In this document: piece by piece, positions 1 through 11,223 of the stretch
Numbering within the stretch: position 1 is the first letter of the stretch
Layout of the letters: the number at the start of each line of letters is the position of its first letter
Origin: Thuidium tamariscinum
Taxonomy: Eukaryota > Streptophyta > Bryopsida > Hypnales > Thuidiaceae
Length of the DNA: 64,000 nucleotides
NCBI GenBank assembly: GCA_947034885.2
Contig: OX344749.2
Coordinates: forward strand, 36,971,682-37,035,681
Reading direction: 5' to 3'
Program-made: the position numbers and the translations under genes
The notes under the pieces: model-generated
Told to the model about the DNA's origin: nothing
Seen by the model: only the letters and a program-made list of their open reading frames with translations
The model's database searches: none

Positions 1-2407
1 CTTGATGAGCAGCGAGTATCCTACAGAGCTGCATAAAAATTATTAAAACTTTAGTACATCCATTTTCAGCATCAACGTACAGTCAAAAATCTGCAAGAGC
101 TCCATATGAAGACTTTGGAGTGCATTGATATCCACCTGTAATCGTTGAAGACTGGGCCAGCAAACAGATACTTGTCAGCAGATTCAACAACCTCAGATGT
201 GTACGTCGAGCTTACAGCACCCCAATAAGTGCCAATAAAATTGGGATGAGTTTCTGGAAAATGACCCTTCGCAGAAGGCATGACCGCGGTTGCATATCCA
301 GATACCGTGGATAACTCTTCAAACGCTTCAATTGCTTTTGAAAAGCGCAGCTGAGGGCCACCTACGAGGACGGGCTTGACACTTCCATTCAAGATCTTAC
401 TCACGGCATCCACGGCTGCATCAAGGCTCAATTTATTGGACGATGTGTTTCCAATTCCATATTGCCTGAACACATTTCAAACAGAAACCATCAGGATCCT
501 GCTCAGGCAGTCACAACTTGAATTCATACCAGTACAACGCAGGGGCGCCTGATTGCGGCACAAACCTTAATCTTGGACAATAAGCACTCATTGATTTTGA
601 GAATGTATACAATCGCAACATCAGAACAACGAACCCATATAACACACCTCAGAATATTATCGCGTCAGGGTAAGCCCAATGAACAAACCCTTACAATTTT
701 TGCGTACGGTATCCTATTAATGAATTATCTGTTACTTTGAAATCCTCCTTGATAAAATTTGAATACTCTATTAATTGTAACTATGTTCGGCACTGTAAGT
801 GCCGCTAGAAACGAGTGTAATTGATTGCACTGATGTAATTTCCTTATTGGAGATTCTTGTTCAAGTTCGATAATAAGATTTCGTTGGAGATTTTTGTTCA
901 AATTCGACAATACGATTTCATTACCGATACAAGTTGACAGATACTAAAGATTGTAGGTAACCATCAATTGATGAGGGATGTGGTACCTTTGCGGGTCGGA
1001 ACCCTGAGTCAAGGAATACGGAAGAGGAACCGCTGTGAAGGTTGGGTGCGGAAGAGAGGGCAAGTTGCAACTGACACTAATGTACACAGGCTTGCTTTTT
1101 TCAATCGCAGTGGAAATAGCTCTGTCCACGAGCTCATGCGCGTCGTCCAACGATTGTATGACCACCTAAAATTGTCCACATTGACACCACAAGATTATGG
1201 CGCTATCAAGGACAAACTCAATCTCTGAGAAGCGAATATCTTAACATACAATAGAATGAATAGAATTGAGGTTAATTAATAAGTCTCAGCCTCATTTTCT
1301 ACCCTTGTATTTCACTGACCTCCTAGAATTGATAGATATTCAGTGGAGAAACACTTTCACTCGAAAGACTAATTCCAACGCCGCAAATTCAAATTCTTAA
1401 TAACATCAAGCATGAGGGATGCTCAATAAAAGATATGAAAGTCGGAAAATGAAAATCACCTCCCATTAAAGTTTTGTGTTTCTCCTAGAAATGAGTGTAA
1501 TTGATGTAATACTATTTAATATAACAAAATAATTGCACATTAACAAAATCGAATCTATAATCGAAGGCCGCATTGTTGAGTGAGCTACTACTAACGTTAG
1601 TAAATAAGAGCTAGGGTGAAAACCAAAACTAAAAGAAACTAGTTGCATTGTTGAGTTTTTCACTGTCACTTTCATCTACTAAGAAAAAATGAGATGGTAT
1701 GGTCGAATGACATTTGAAGTTCCCCCTTAAACAAAAGCAGTTCCAGTGAATAGGAAAAAATCTAAACATACGCTAAGAACCATAAACAATGATTTCAGTC
1801 AAATGCTTGAAACCCTGCAACATGGTTTCCACCACATGCTCGAAACCCTGGAAAAAGACCTCAAACCATATGCTTGAAACCCTGAAAAATGATTTCAATC
1901 ATATGCTACAAACCCTGATAACTGAATTCCATCATATGCTCGGAACCCTGCAAGAACTCGTACAAAACCCAAATATGGATGTTTTACCTGCGCGCAAGTG
2001 ATTTGCTGAAAGCAGCGATACTCTTGACTGAAATCAGCGAGCCCAATCGTATGATGCAGAATACGATTCGTCCCATAGTCATTCGAGTTGGGACCCCCCA
2101 CTATGCAAATCACAGGCAAATTCTCACTGTACGCTCCAGCGATGGCATTGATCACACTCAACCCGCCCACCGTGAACGTCACGGCGCACGCCCCAATGCC
2201 GTTGGCCCTTGCGTAGCCGTCCGCTGCGTACCCCGCATTCAACTCATTGCAACAGCCCACGAGGTTCAAGCCAGGCTCCGCCAACAAGTGGTCAAGTAAA
2301 ATGAGGTTGAAGTCGCCAGGGACGGTGAACACGTCGCGCACGCCCACTTCCACCAGACGGGAGGCAATGTAGCGACCCAGTGTGCGCGGACCCTCCGAGC
2401 CTGCCAT
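1..2407 (-). CDS. PDC: Pyruvate decarboxylase, 5' part of gene (partial; runs off the left edge)
   Basis: Thiamine-diphosphate enzyme that decarboxylates pyruvate to acetaldehyde in the cytosol, the first step of ethanol fermentation. Four exons can be joined in phase: 2407-1988, 1165-987, 465-136 and 28-1 (continuing outside), giving 319 residues of a family usually near 600. All introns are GT-AG (donors GTAAAA, GTACCA, GTGGAT). Exon 1 holds the ThDP-binding N-terminal domain: GDFN with Asp32, the catalytic Glu55 in CNELNAGYAADGYAR, and the HHT pair His118-His119. Exon 2 reads PVYISVSCNLP, exon 3 KPVLVGGP, and exon 4 begins SVGYSLL, all typical of plant PDC. The ATG at 2407 lies in a good plant context (CAACAATGGC). 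The N-terminus is about 40 residues shorter than in flowering-plant PDCs. Intron 1 carries a tandem repeat. No stop or frameshift is seen in this part. Confidence 0.93.
1803..1968. repeat. 33-bp tandem repeat in PDC intron 1
   Basis: Five units beginning ATGCTYGAAACCCTG start at 1803, 1836, 1870, 1903 and 1936. The spacings are 33, 34, 33 and 33 bp. The plus strand is open across the array (1789-2001) and the conceptual peptide has an 11-residue period, but the single 34-bp unit shifts the frame and the array lies inside an intron on the opposite strand, so it is probably not coding. Confidence 0.85.
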
Positions 2408-3052
2408 TGTTGTCTGTCAATTTCAACAGCACACGGGATTCAAGATTTGGTAGATCCACATCGAAATTTTCACAGAATCCCGAAATTCCGACCTCGAATT
2501 TCTACATCAATGGACCACAATCGCATGCAAACTCACTGGAAACCCAAATTATTCAAACCCAGCACGGTTCCGAAATCTAAGGTTGCAAAAGTACAGTAAT
2601 ATTCTGCGAATTCTACAGAAATTTCGAAACCCAGCGAAACCCATCTCGCATTTGCAAGCTCCTTGCGGAGCTTTTCGCAAGACCCCACTCTGGATCCCGA
2701 AATTCGAACATAACGAAACATGCACCCAAAATCTCAACCTCAGAACGAACTGCAGACCTCCTACATCCTGCAATTAACGCCATTCTAGCTGCGATCCGAT
2801 CCCGCCTCGAAAGTTACGCCCTAAACTCACCTCAGAAGCAAACCGTCACAACAGCCAAAAATCGACCTCGCGTCGAGATCACACACTTGTGTCAGCCAGC
2901 AACAAGCCCAGCATGCTCTCCGTAAGCGAGCAGAGAGCGAAGGTTGTTAAGTTGAAGTGCAGTGCAGGCGCTACCATAAAGCAGTGCAAACAGTAAATGC
3001 TGTCCTGGACATGAGAAATTTCACAGGCTACTACGCGAGATGCCTGTCGATC
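2408..3052 (-). promoter_or_regulatory. 5' flank and presumed leader/promoter of PDC
   Basis: Sequence upstream of the PDC start. No clear TATA box or transposon end was recognised. The part nearest the ATG has no strong ORF and reads like an untranslated leader. The assignment rests only on position. Confidence 0.3.
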
Positions 3053-3400
3053 CTACGACAAGAGGTGCGATTGAAGGCTGGGATTGTGTGATGCCAGAGT
3101 GACGACGACGTCCCCGTTGCAGGAGCTAGGGACCCTGAGTACGCAGTAACGTAGGGACTTTTCCCAAAGCCGGGGTCCAAGTGGTGATGACTTGGCGCCA
3201 CTCGAAGCACCTTGCCATCCGCAGCGCAGTGACGAGTCTGCGAACCAGTCCTTTTGAGGGTGGGGTGTCAGGTGCAACGGAGAGCATCAGCAATGGATCG
3301 CGGCAAACAGCCCGGCAAATCAAAGAACTCTGGTGTGGAATTAGCCCCTCGGGGGCCTCCTCAGCCACTCCGCAATTTACCCCTCCAAATTAATTTCTCA
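3053..3400. other. GC-richer block with unrecognised overlapping ORFs
   Basis: This block is noticeably richer in G+C than the AT-rich DNA to its right and is open in several frames on both strands (for example 3126-3368 minus and 3181-3393 plus, 70-80 codons). I recognise no domain and see no start context or splice sites that favour one frame. It may be a gene or transposon remnant, or a far-upstream part of the PDC regulatory region. Confidence 0.3.
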
Positions 3401-4675
3401 TTTGTCAATCTGACCTTGGAGTTTATATTATTGGAAACATATCCAAAGGGACTTTGAATAAATGCAAAAAAATTTCAATTGGACAATGAACAATCAAATA
3501 CTCCATGTAAGATACAAAAGGCTAACAAAACTTCAAAATTATAGAGGTACATTTTGGCAAATCATGCTTAATTACCAAAGTATATTGCACTCCAAATTAA
3601 CTGAAAACAACCAAAATATAGCCCATTGATAGAAATCTAAAAGATTTTTAAAAAAAATTGATGTGCCACAACAAATTATACTTAAATAAAGCAACAACAT
3701 TTCAAATTTTGAAAAAAAAGATGGTTTGGTAATTTTATAAGTTGTTTAGACAATTGTATTTATAATGCTATGAGAGTCCCTCAGACAAAGGTGGATGTAG
3801 ATTTTGAATTATTTGGGCAAATTCAATTATAAAATGAATAGAATTTAGAAGTTGAATCCTTATTTTTGCAAGTACTCTTTGGCTTTTAGATCCTACTTGA
3901 ACTCATTCTAAAACATTAGAGGAGATTTCAGCCTTTGAGAGATTGTTTCAAAGCTATTCCCTAAAACTATTCCCAATATTGTAGACTAGCCCCTATTAGT
4001 TTGAATTTTTGAACTTAAAAAAAATTAATTTGAAAATTTTCAAAATGTATTAAAAATGAAAAAATTATTTTTTCTAAATTAAAAATATATATTTAAAAAA
4101 GTAATTAATTAATATTATTTAACATGGCAATCACCTGCCTACATCAAATTGTTGATGTATTAGTGTTTTCAATGTTCCTAAACTATTCTAAGCCTTGGGG
4201 AATTTGCAATCTTCGAAAGGCTCAAATCTCTTCTAATGCTTGCACAATCATGAGAAGAGATTTGGCTCCAAAGAAGCCTATGAGTTCTTGTATAGTCATG
4301 AACGTTGGGAACTGCACCACTGTTGCATCTGAGGTGGTTGGGAGATGGCCATGTCTGAATTTTTTTTAATTAAAAAAAAAATTCAACTTTTTTTTCAATT
4401 TCAAGACCAAAAATTATTTATTTATTTATTTGGTTGGTTGGAAGTTAAGAGGGCTAACAACAGTCAGCCGTTTCTATACTATTGTGGGAATAATAGAGGG
4501 AACTAGCCTAAAATGGCCCCTTATTCTCCAAAATCTCATCTTATGAATCATGAAACCCCAAGTGATAACCAAGGTTTTGCCATTAATTAACAGGCCCCCT
4601 CTCTTCAAAAAATTGTGAGCCGTTGGATTGGGGGGAAAAAATTGCAACCCCCCTTCAAAGAATTTTTTATAGCCT
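3400..4675. other. AT-rich intergenic DNA
   Basis: Very AT-rich with many A and T runs. No ORF with a recognisable product and no clear terminal repeats were found. Confidence 0.6.
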
Positions 4676-4679
4676 TTGG

Positions 4680-4830
4680 ATCAAATACAAATACGACTGA
4701 ATGTATATATGGCAGAATACAAATACAATTGATATGTACACTTATAAGTACAAATACGTCTGATGTATATATAGCTCAAATACAAATACATCTGAATATG
4801 AATACGAATACAGTTGGATGTGTATATAGG
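4680..4830. repeat. Degenerate short tandem repeat
   Basis: Imperfect repeats of a unit like AAATACAAATACGACTGAATGTATATA recur about every 30 bp, with copies near 4684, 4716, 4751, 4776 and 4800. The open frame through it is a by-product of the repeat. Confidence 0.6.
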
Positions 4831-4935
4831 TGTACACTGGATTTGTCCCATATTGTTTGGAGTCCTCCCCCCCCTCCAAAAATTACAAGAGGGGAAGGGG
4901 GGCACTCTAAATTAATAAACTTTAATTAAAAAAAT

Positions 4936-5023
4936 TTTAATTCAACACCCCCTTCCCCCCTTCCAAAAAAATTTAAAATTTAATTTTAAAGAATTTGGGA
5001 GGGGGAAGGGGGTGCTGAATTAA
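4936..5023. repeat. Perfect-looking short hairpin with C-rich/G-rich arms
   Basis: AATTCAACACCCCCTTCCCC (from about 4938) is the reverse complement of the block ending GGGGAAGGGGGTGCTGAATT (about 4997-5022). The arms are about 25 bp, with an AT-rich loop of about 32 bp. The G-rich arm contains runs GGG, GGGGG and GGGGG. A related C-rich/G-rich pair lies just left of it (4865-4905). Confidence 0.75.
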
Positions 5024-5413
5024 AAGAAATTTAATTAAATTTTTTTTTCAAATCTGGGTACATTGTTACACAATGTCCCCAGAAGTGGCAGTAACTACCA
5101 TACACAATGCCATACACTATATTACTTGCAATGTTGAAGAACATACAAAAATAAATTTCAAAGCAAATATAATTCAAAGAATAGTTGGAAGGTTTTGTTA
5201 TTATTGCCTACATCTTTTGTTATCAATATCTAAGCTTTTGTGTTGTTTGGGGTCTCATCCCTTTAAGCACAAAGCACTCAAATTTTGTACAAAGGATGAA
5301 TATGAACATCTCAAAGCATCTAAACAAAATTCATCCACAATTTTTTTTGAAGATTTTCATCTTAGTTCTTTAATGTTTGTACAATATAAAATTTAAAGAT
5401 TTTGCTTTGAAAA
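5024..5413. other. AT-rich intergenic DNA
   Basis: Open frames at 5073-5396 have no recognisable domain and AT-driven composition. No convincing gene is seen. Confidence 0.5.
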
Positions 5414-6049
5414 TCCTCCTATGAAGATACGCTGTTTGTTTGTTTGTTTGGATGTTTGTTTGTTACGTTGAGATCTCCCGGACCGTGAGTCCCCCAGATG
5501 TGTGTTTGGTACCGTCGGAAAGCCCTCGGCGAGGAGGGGTGCACGGGCTTTGATTCATGGTGTTCCAACCTACGGCATGAAAGTTATTGAATTTTGAAGT
5601 TTCTATACATTAAAAAAATTAGAAAATGTTTGTTTGTTTGTTTGTTACGTTGAGATCTCCCGGACCATGAGTCCTCTGGGTGCGTGTTTGGTACCGTCGG
5701 AAAGCCCTCAACAAGGAGGGGTGCATGGGCTTTGATTCATAGTGTTCCATCCTACGGCATGAAATTTATTGAATTTTGAAGTTTCTATACATTAAAAAAA
5801 TTAGAAAATGTTTGTTTGTTTGTTTGTTACGTTGAGATCTCCTGGACCATGAGTCCCCCGGGTGCGTGTTTGGTAGCGCCGGAAAGCCTCGGCAAGGAGG
5901 GGTGCACGGGCTTTGATTCATGGTGTTCCAACCTACGGCATAAAAGTTATTGAATTTTGAAGTTTCTATACATTAAAAAAATTAGAAAATTATTTACTCT
6001 GTTGTTTTTCTTTTCTTTTAGACCGTGGCAACGGCACGGGGCACCCTAG
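5414..6049. mobile_element. Non-autonomous Helitron-like element with three 182-bp internal repeats
   Basis: The element begins TCCTCCTATGAAGATACGC preceded by host A and ends CTAG followed by host T, the canonical Helitron arrangement in an AT target without duplication. Six bases before the CTAG is a GC-rich hairpin (CCGTG-GCAACGG-CACGG), as expected at a Helitron 3' end. The body holds three tandem units whose GTTACGTTGAGATCTCC landmark lies at 5462, 5644 and 5826, an exact 182-bp period. There is no Rep/helicase coding sequence, so it is non-autonomous. A second copy with one unit lies at 17309-17590 with the same two ends. Confidence 0.82.
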
Positions 6050-6468
6050 TATAATTCAAAGATTGCTTGTCGGTCTCGCTTCAAAAAATTATTTTTATAG
6101 TTTAAAAATCCCCCTTCAATAATGACCAAAATAAAAAGGTAAGAAAAAAATTCAAAAATTGCTATGATTAGAACTTTAGAAGGTAAAGGAAAATTTTCTT
6201 ACAAAAATCACAAACATTCAATCTAAAATTGATTTCTATAGGAATTTCTAATTTTTTACTTTAAATCTAATTAAAAAATATTAGTTGGTGTAGTTGTTGA
6301 TCCAAATATTTGTATATGATTTATGAATGGCATATTTTACAATTAATTATTTTAAGTTGCATTTTATAATACATCTTCACAATTTTGAAAATTTAGACTA
6401 CCTTGTGGTTCTTAAGGGGTTTAGTCAACATCTCATTTTTGTCATTCATGATTATGAGTGCGTTCATC
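6050..6468. other. AT-rich DNA between Helitron and piggyBac element
   Basis: No gene is seen. A stretch of about 60 bp near 6355-6415 recurs, diverged, at 12180-12240, immediately left of the pogo-type MITE, so both insertions sit in copies of one older repeat. Confidence 0.5.
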
Positions 6469-7495
6469 TTAATCCTTTAACGCCGGGCCTGTGGCCGTGG
6501 ACAAAAACAACGAAAGTCACAGGAAACCGTATAGGTTCAGGAAATCAACAAGCAAGGATGGCGGAAAGCATAATTGACAACAAATTCTTGTGTGCTTGAA
6601 AGAGCAGGGTGTGACGAATGAACGAAGTCGAACGTGACCCCTAGAAAAGCAAGTCCTATGATCTTTGAGGCAATGGAATCTGAAGACCAGCTTCTGGCAT
6701 GGGAGGGCAGGCTCGGAATAATCCAGGAAACAAGAGTTCAGTCAGGGACACGGTAGAAAAGAATCGTGAATTCAAGAGATGCTTCGAATAGCGACAAGAA
6801 TTTCATTACTACAAGCTCTATGTACAAATAATTCAAAAATTTTGGTGCTTGCTATGTACATGGGTGGGGTAAGTCCCCCAAAAATAAAAAAGTGGAATGG
6901 ACATGGAATCCTCTCTCCAGCGATTTCAACGGACTCTGGGCTCCACAGGAAAAGCTACGACCACTCTACTTTGGGTCTGCGAATTCAAAACACCTGTGCA
7001 TGGCGGCATTGGAGCAGCCCCGACAACATTCATTATAGATGGGAGGACCCCAAGTTCGGGCAGCACGGTCCAGCCTCGAAACATCGAAGTCTCCTTTGTG
7101 GGCAGCAGAAGTGGTCAGATGTTTGTGCTGCAATCATTGCCCAGACCAGACCGGCATCGGACTTCATCAAGACTGCCCTGTCTTCGTGTCCTCCACGTGT
7201 CGCAGCGTCATCAAATCCAAACAACCACGCTAAGCAAACCAGTCCTCGACGACGGGTTTCTTCGACGCCATACAAGCAGAGTGCCACCGTGGTCATCGTA
7301 TGGGGATGCTGTGCAATTAGTGAAGCTAAATAACAGAGAGAATGGAGGACTGTACAGAAATGATCTATAGCAACAAAGCGTACGCGCTTCTCCAGAACTA
7401 TACGTTGAGTGAAAAAAAACCCAGCAGCCACGCCTTGAAAAATCTGTCAAGCCTCTGCGAAGAGAAATCAGAGACATTGAATTGAGCCTCCACAG

Positions 7496-9686
7496 TCATG
7501 TATGAGTTTTCCAATAATATGCACCTTTGCAGAGATGATGTCTGCAACCTGGGCACCACTGATTTGTTCTTGTTTTGCAGACTTTACATCTTCTTCTCTT
7601 GCTTCCCATGCTCTTTGTACCATGAACTGAGGCTACATGCGGTGCAAAGTTTGAGTACCCATGTGTCTGAGCCGAGTACTTCATGAGCAGCTCCTTCGCC
7701 AATTGCACTTGAAAGGACAAATGTGTCGTAGGTTCTTCCAAGAATCTAAAACTGACATCACTATGAATTATCCATGCATTGGTGATAGAAGTGTCCAACA
7801 AATTAAAAAAACCAACCTATGCCACCACTTGTGGCTCTGTGACAATGATGTGTATTGTCCTCGAAGTTGATCAACTGTGTCCACACCTCACATATTTTTT
7901 GTGTATTGAAGGTGCATTGGCCCTGTTTTAATTTTCTTGTTCTTCCCATTGATTTTGCAATATACAAATGGTTTCTGCCCCTCTACAGGAACTGCTTCAG
8001 CATGAGTGGACAATAATACAATGGCATTGCGGTCCTTCCATACACAACAACAAATGTTGCCTTCTTGATGCATACGATAATCGATCCATCCATAAGGTTT
8101 TTTCCTCACTGCATCGCGAGCATACAATGTTCTAGGAACATATTTCCTATTTGCCTTAAGAGTTCCTGTAGCCATGATCCCATTTGCTAGCAAGTCCAAA
8201 AACAAGGGAACTGATGTAAAGAAATTATCAGTAGTAACAATATGTCCTCTGCCGTGAAGGTCTTGCAGAAGAAATTTGACAACATGTCGACCTTGTAAGC
8301 CGACACCCTTTCTTGGTCGTTCTTGAACTGTTGATTGCCCTTGCGAGTCACCGTCACTGTTACTGTCATCAGAGCTACGGTAATGAGGGTTCCCCAACTT
8401 GCTATAGTATATTTGAAAGTTCCAAACATACTTAGATAAAACATCTGTTGTTGATCACACTTTCAATCTGAAACGAATTGGCTTCTTCGGCATATATTGA
8501 CGGATCGGTGAATACTTGCCTTTATATCTTACCATACTTTCGTCAACAGTTAGCTGTTGATTTGGGCTCCACATCTCCTTGAATCGGTTGCACACACGAT
8601 CTACAAGCCAGCGAATTTTGTATAACTTATCGTGCTCAGGGCTGATCCGTTTTTGAACTTCTAGAGGTGCTGTAGTGACATGCAGGCATCTTGTGATTTG
8701 TTCAAACCTGTCTCGCCTCATGGTTTCCAAAATAACCTAGCAATGGAAAAACTTCTCATCTCGGGACCAATAGAGTCTTCTATTCGGGAGCTTTTTGATT
8801 CCCATAAATAGGCAAATAGAAATGTAAGCACGAAATTCGCCCAAGCTCAGCGGAGTCCATGTTTGACCGCCCCTAGTCCGTCTATCATCATGAATGACCT
8901 CTAACGCATATAAGTTACTTTCTCTCACAATTTCCTCCTGTGTTTTTTGTGACCAAAACATCTGGAAGATGCCAAGCATTGAAGGAAGTTGACCATAGGG
9001 ATACGTGCAGCTTGGAGACGGGCCACTGAAAAGTAGTGGCTCTGATCGAAAATGCGGCACATGAGCCTTCCAAGTCTCTGGCACGAAACGGGCAAGCAGT
9101 GGATCCACTTTCTTTTCACCCCACCTGCATCGAGTCTGGCTGGTCCCCGACGATCGCCTCTGACGTGTAGCTGCAGACACAGCCAAGCGTTTCTTGGTCC
9201 TTTTGTCGTGTTCTTCATTATACCATGAATCAGAGCTACTGTCACTACTGACGCCTTCGACGTATCCAATGTAGTCGTTGGGCGTTTCCTGACAGGCAGC
9301 ATTTGATGGACCTGCCTCCATGTTTTGAATCCGTGCTCTACTTGGGCGGGAAAGCTGTTGGGAGGACTTCCAATAGCGTAGAGAGTCAAGTCTTCATTAG
9401 ATGATGTGTCTAGGAAGAAGTCATCAGCTGAGGAGGGGTGTCTGTCATAAGGATCGTCTCCGACATCATCAACGTGCACGAAGTCCCCAATCAATTGCGT
9501 ATTGTCAACATGCACCCGCACTGCACGAGAAGTAGCTACATTTTCTCGAATTCGAGATTTTAGGATTGGGCGATGCACTGCTCCAACGGGGAAGTCATCG
9601 AAGTCACCATTTCTAAACTGTAAGCAAAAGTACTTGTATTTTGTGACGGGGTCGACTCTTTCACCTACGATGTACGCTTCGCTCAT
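7496..9686 (-). pseudogene. piggyBac transposase (DDE_Tnp_1_7 type), decayed
   Basis: Cut-and-paste transposase of the piggyBac superfamily. Minus-strand frames run, in order, from an acidic N-terminal region (from 9686) through a core at 9321-8737, 8730-8455 and 8454-7888, to a C-terminal part at 7801-7496. The catalytic acids are visible: Asp in LTVDESMVRYKG (about 8544), Asp in VTTDNFFTS (about 8229), and Asp in GVDTVDQL (7881-7870). The C-terminus ends in a cysteine-rich zinc-binding region (CKVC, CPGC, C). Stops at 8739-8737 (TAG), 8457-8455 (TGA) and 7890-7888 (TGA) lie in one continuous frame. A one-base loss in the A-run near 7805-7811 shifts the last part. The join between the 9686 and 9321 frames is unclear: it could be an intron or a frameshift. 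Confidence 0.85.
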
Positions 9687-10014
9687 GTTATCCGTGTTGT
9701 CGGAACCTTCTTGTACACTGACGTTGAGTATAGTAGTTGTCTTTCTACACGAACCAACTCCTGACTCTCTACGCTATTGTATACATGGACGGACATGTGA
9801 TCGACGACCTCTCTCACCTGATCGGTTGGCGTGGGAATTTCAAGTGTCGCCGTTGCTTTGATGCCGGAGGGCGACGAGTCCGCGGGCTCCATCTACGGCA
9901 GCTAATACCTCCTCTGCCCATGCTTGCGCTGAACCTCTACTCCTCGGACGCCGTCCTCTTCCGCTGCTTGGCCCGGCTGCCTCGACATTGACACCTCTCT
10001 GGACCGTCGTCTCG

Positions 10015-10573
10015 TCACCAGAGCACTGCCTCCGATGCACGTTGATGGATCAATGTGGTGCGGCATTGCAGCCCCCGGACAACCGACTTCTTGGACAACC
10101 GATGAATCTTGGCCGTGGGAGATCTGTGGCGTTGGTGATCCACAACGCTTCGGTTCGTGCCAACCCCTTCATCTTCCTCACTGACATTATGTTCTACTTT
10201 TGGAAATGGGAATATGCACTCCCTTAGAAGAAGGTGAACCTCAGCACTCAACAAAGAATCCTCGAGGATGGCCTTCATGTCTGTCTGCAGGCCAACCCAA
10301 AATTCGACCTCCCCACGAGCACCAGAGTGCTCGTAAATTCTGAGGTGATCTATTGAAGTGAAATGGCTCGGTTGTATCAGTTGCAAGTTTCGGTAAAGTC
10401 ATAAGATAATCCTCACCTAGCATAGACAGGAAGTATTCTACTTGCCAGTTACTTGCTGCATGATCGACAAGGAGATGTGATGTAATCACTCGTGCCTCAT
10501 GACTACTCCAAGTTGGGTGAGGCTGTGGACATAGAAGATAACTAAACTTCCGCTTACTGCTTCGTCTAGTCAT
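10015..10573 (-). CDS. Unrecognised ORFs in the right part of the piggyBac element
   Basis: Two overlapping minus-strand frames (10573-10241 and 10386-10015) switch near 10380, where the readings look like one protein with a frameshift or small intron. The predicted protein has a stretch rich in Glu, Leu and Val (around EVHLLLRE) and no domain I recognise. It could be the first exons of the transposase gene, whose N-terminal region starts downstream at 9686, or a second transposon gene. Confidence 0.3.
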
Positions 10574-11223
10574 TGTTGTGACCTCAATTTAGTGTGCACG
10601 CTCAGTTGCCACTAGATTCTACAATTCACAAGAGAATGCAAACACTACAGACAGTGATTCACAACATTGCGGAGTTTTCATTGTACACACATTCCGACCG
10701 CCATTTTCACTTCGTACAGCATTATGGAGGTACAAAGTTCCATGAAGGAAGCTTGGTGGCAGTGGCTGTTATTATCGCCATCCTGATCTTTTCACCCATC
10801 TTCCGCGCTTAGCAGTTCGTTACAGTCTCCAGTATCAACTGTTTCTTTCAGCTGCACTTGACTTGCCCACCAGCTGACGTGGCTCTACAGTGGAAGTGAA
10901 ATTTTGTGAACCCCTCTTTGAGCAATCAGTCTTGGGCAGCTTATGTTTCTTCTAGAAATTTTACAAATGATGCCCTCACAGAGCATGCAGGCACCTAAGC
11001 TAACCACTGAGTACGAAAACACGATCCTGTTTTCCTTGTCATAATCAATTTTGCTTCTTCATATACAATTGCACGCCAATATTAACAACGCATACATACT
11101 CTATAGCCAACTGACCCCACAACATTCAAGTTCCTCGATGAAAAATACTTACATTCAACCCTCCAGACATCCAAGCCCTCATCCAAACGCCACAAAATGG
11201 CGCCTCCGGCGTTAAGGGGTTAA

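Larger units (their letters stand above)
6473..11219 (-). mobile_element. piggyBac-type DNA transposon, about 4.75 kb, decayed
   Basis: Terminal inverted repeats are TCCTTTAACGCCGG at the left and, read inward from the right, CCCCTTAACGCCGG. Each is bordered by TTAA (6469-6472 and 11220-11223), the piggyBac target duplication. The interior encodes a piggyBac-family transposase on the minus strand. Open frames on the left side (for example 6779-7370) and right side (10015-10573) have no product I recognise. The transposase carries stops and a frameshift, so this copy should be inactive alone, although its ends look preserved. A nested inner TTAA lies inside both termini; I chose the outer TTAA because the match between the two ends extends to it. 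Confidence 0.88.

Noticed and set aside
1979..2299. 106-codon plus-strand frame over PDC exon 1
   Set aside because: Antisense shadow of a clearly coding exon.
6481..11211. Inner TTAA motifs as the piggyBac target duplication
   Set aside because: The match between the two ends continues outward through CCYYT to a second TTAA pair, so the inner ones belong to the inverted repeat.
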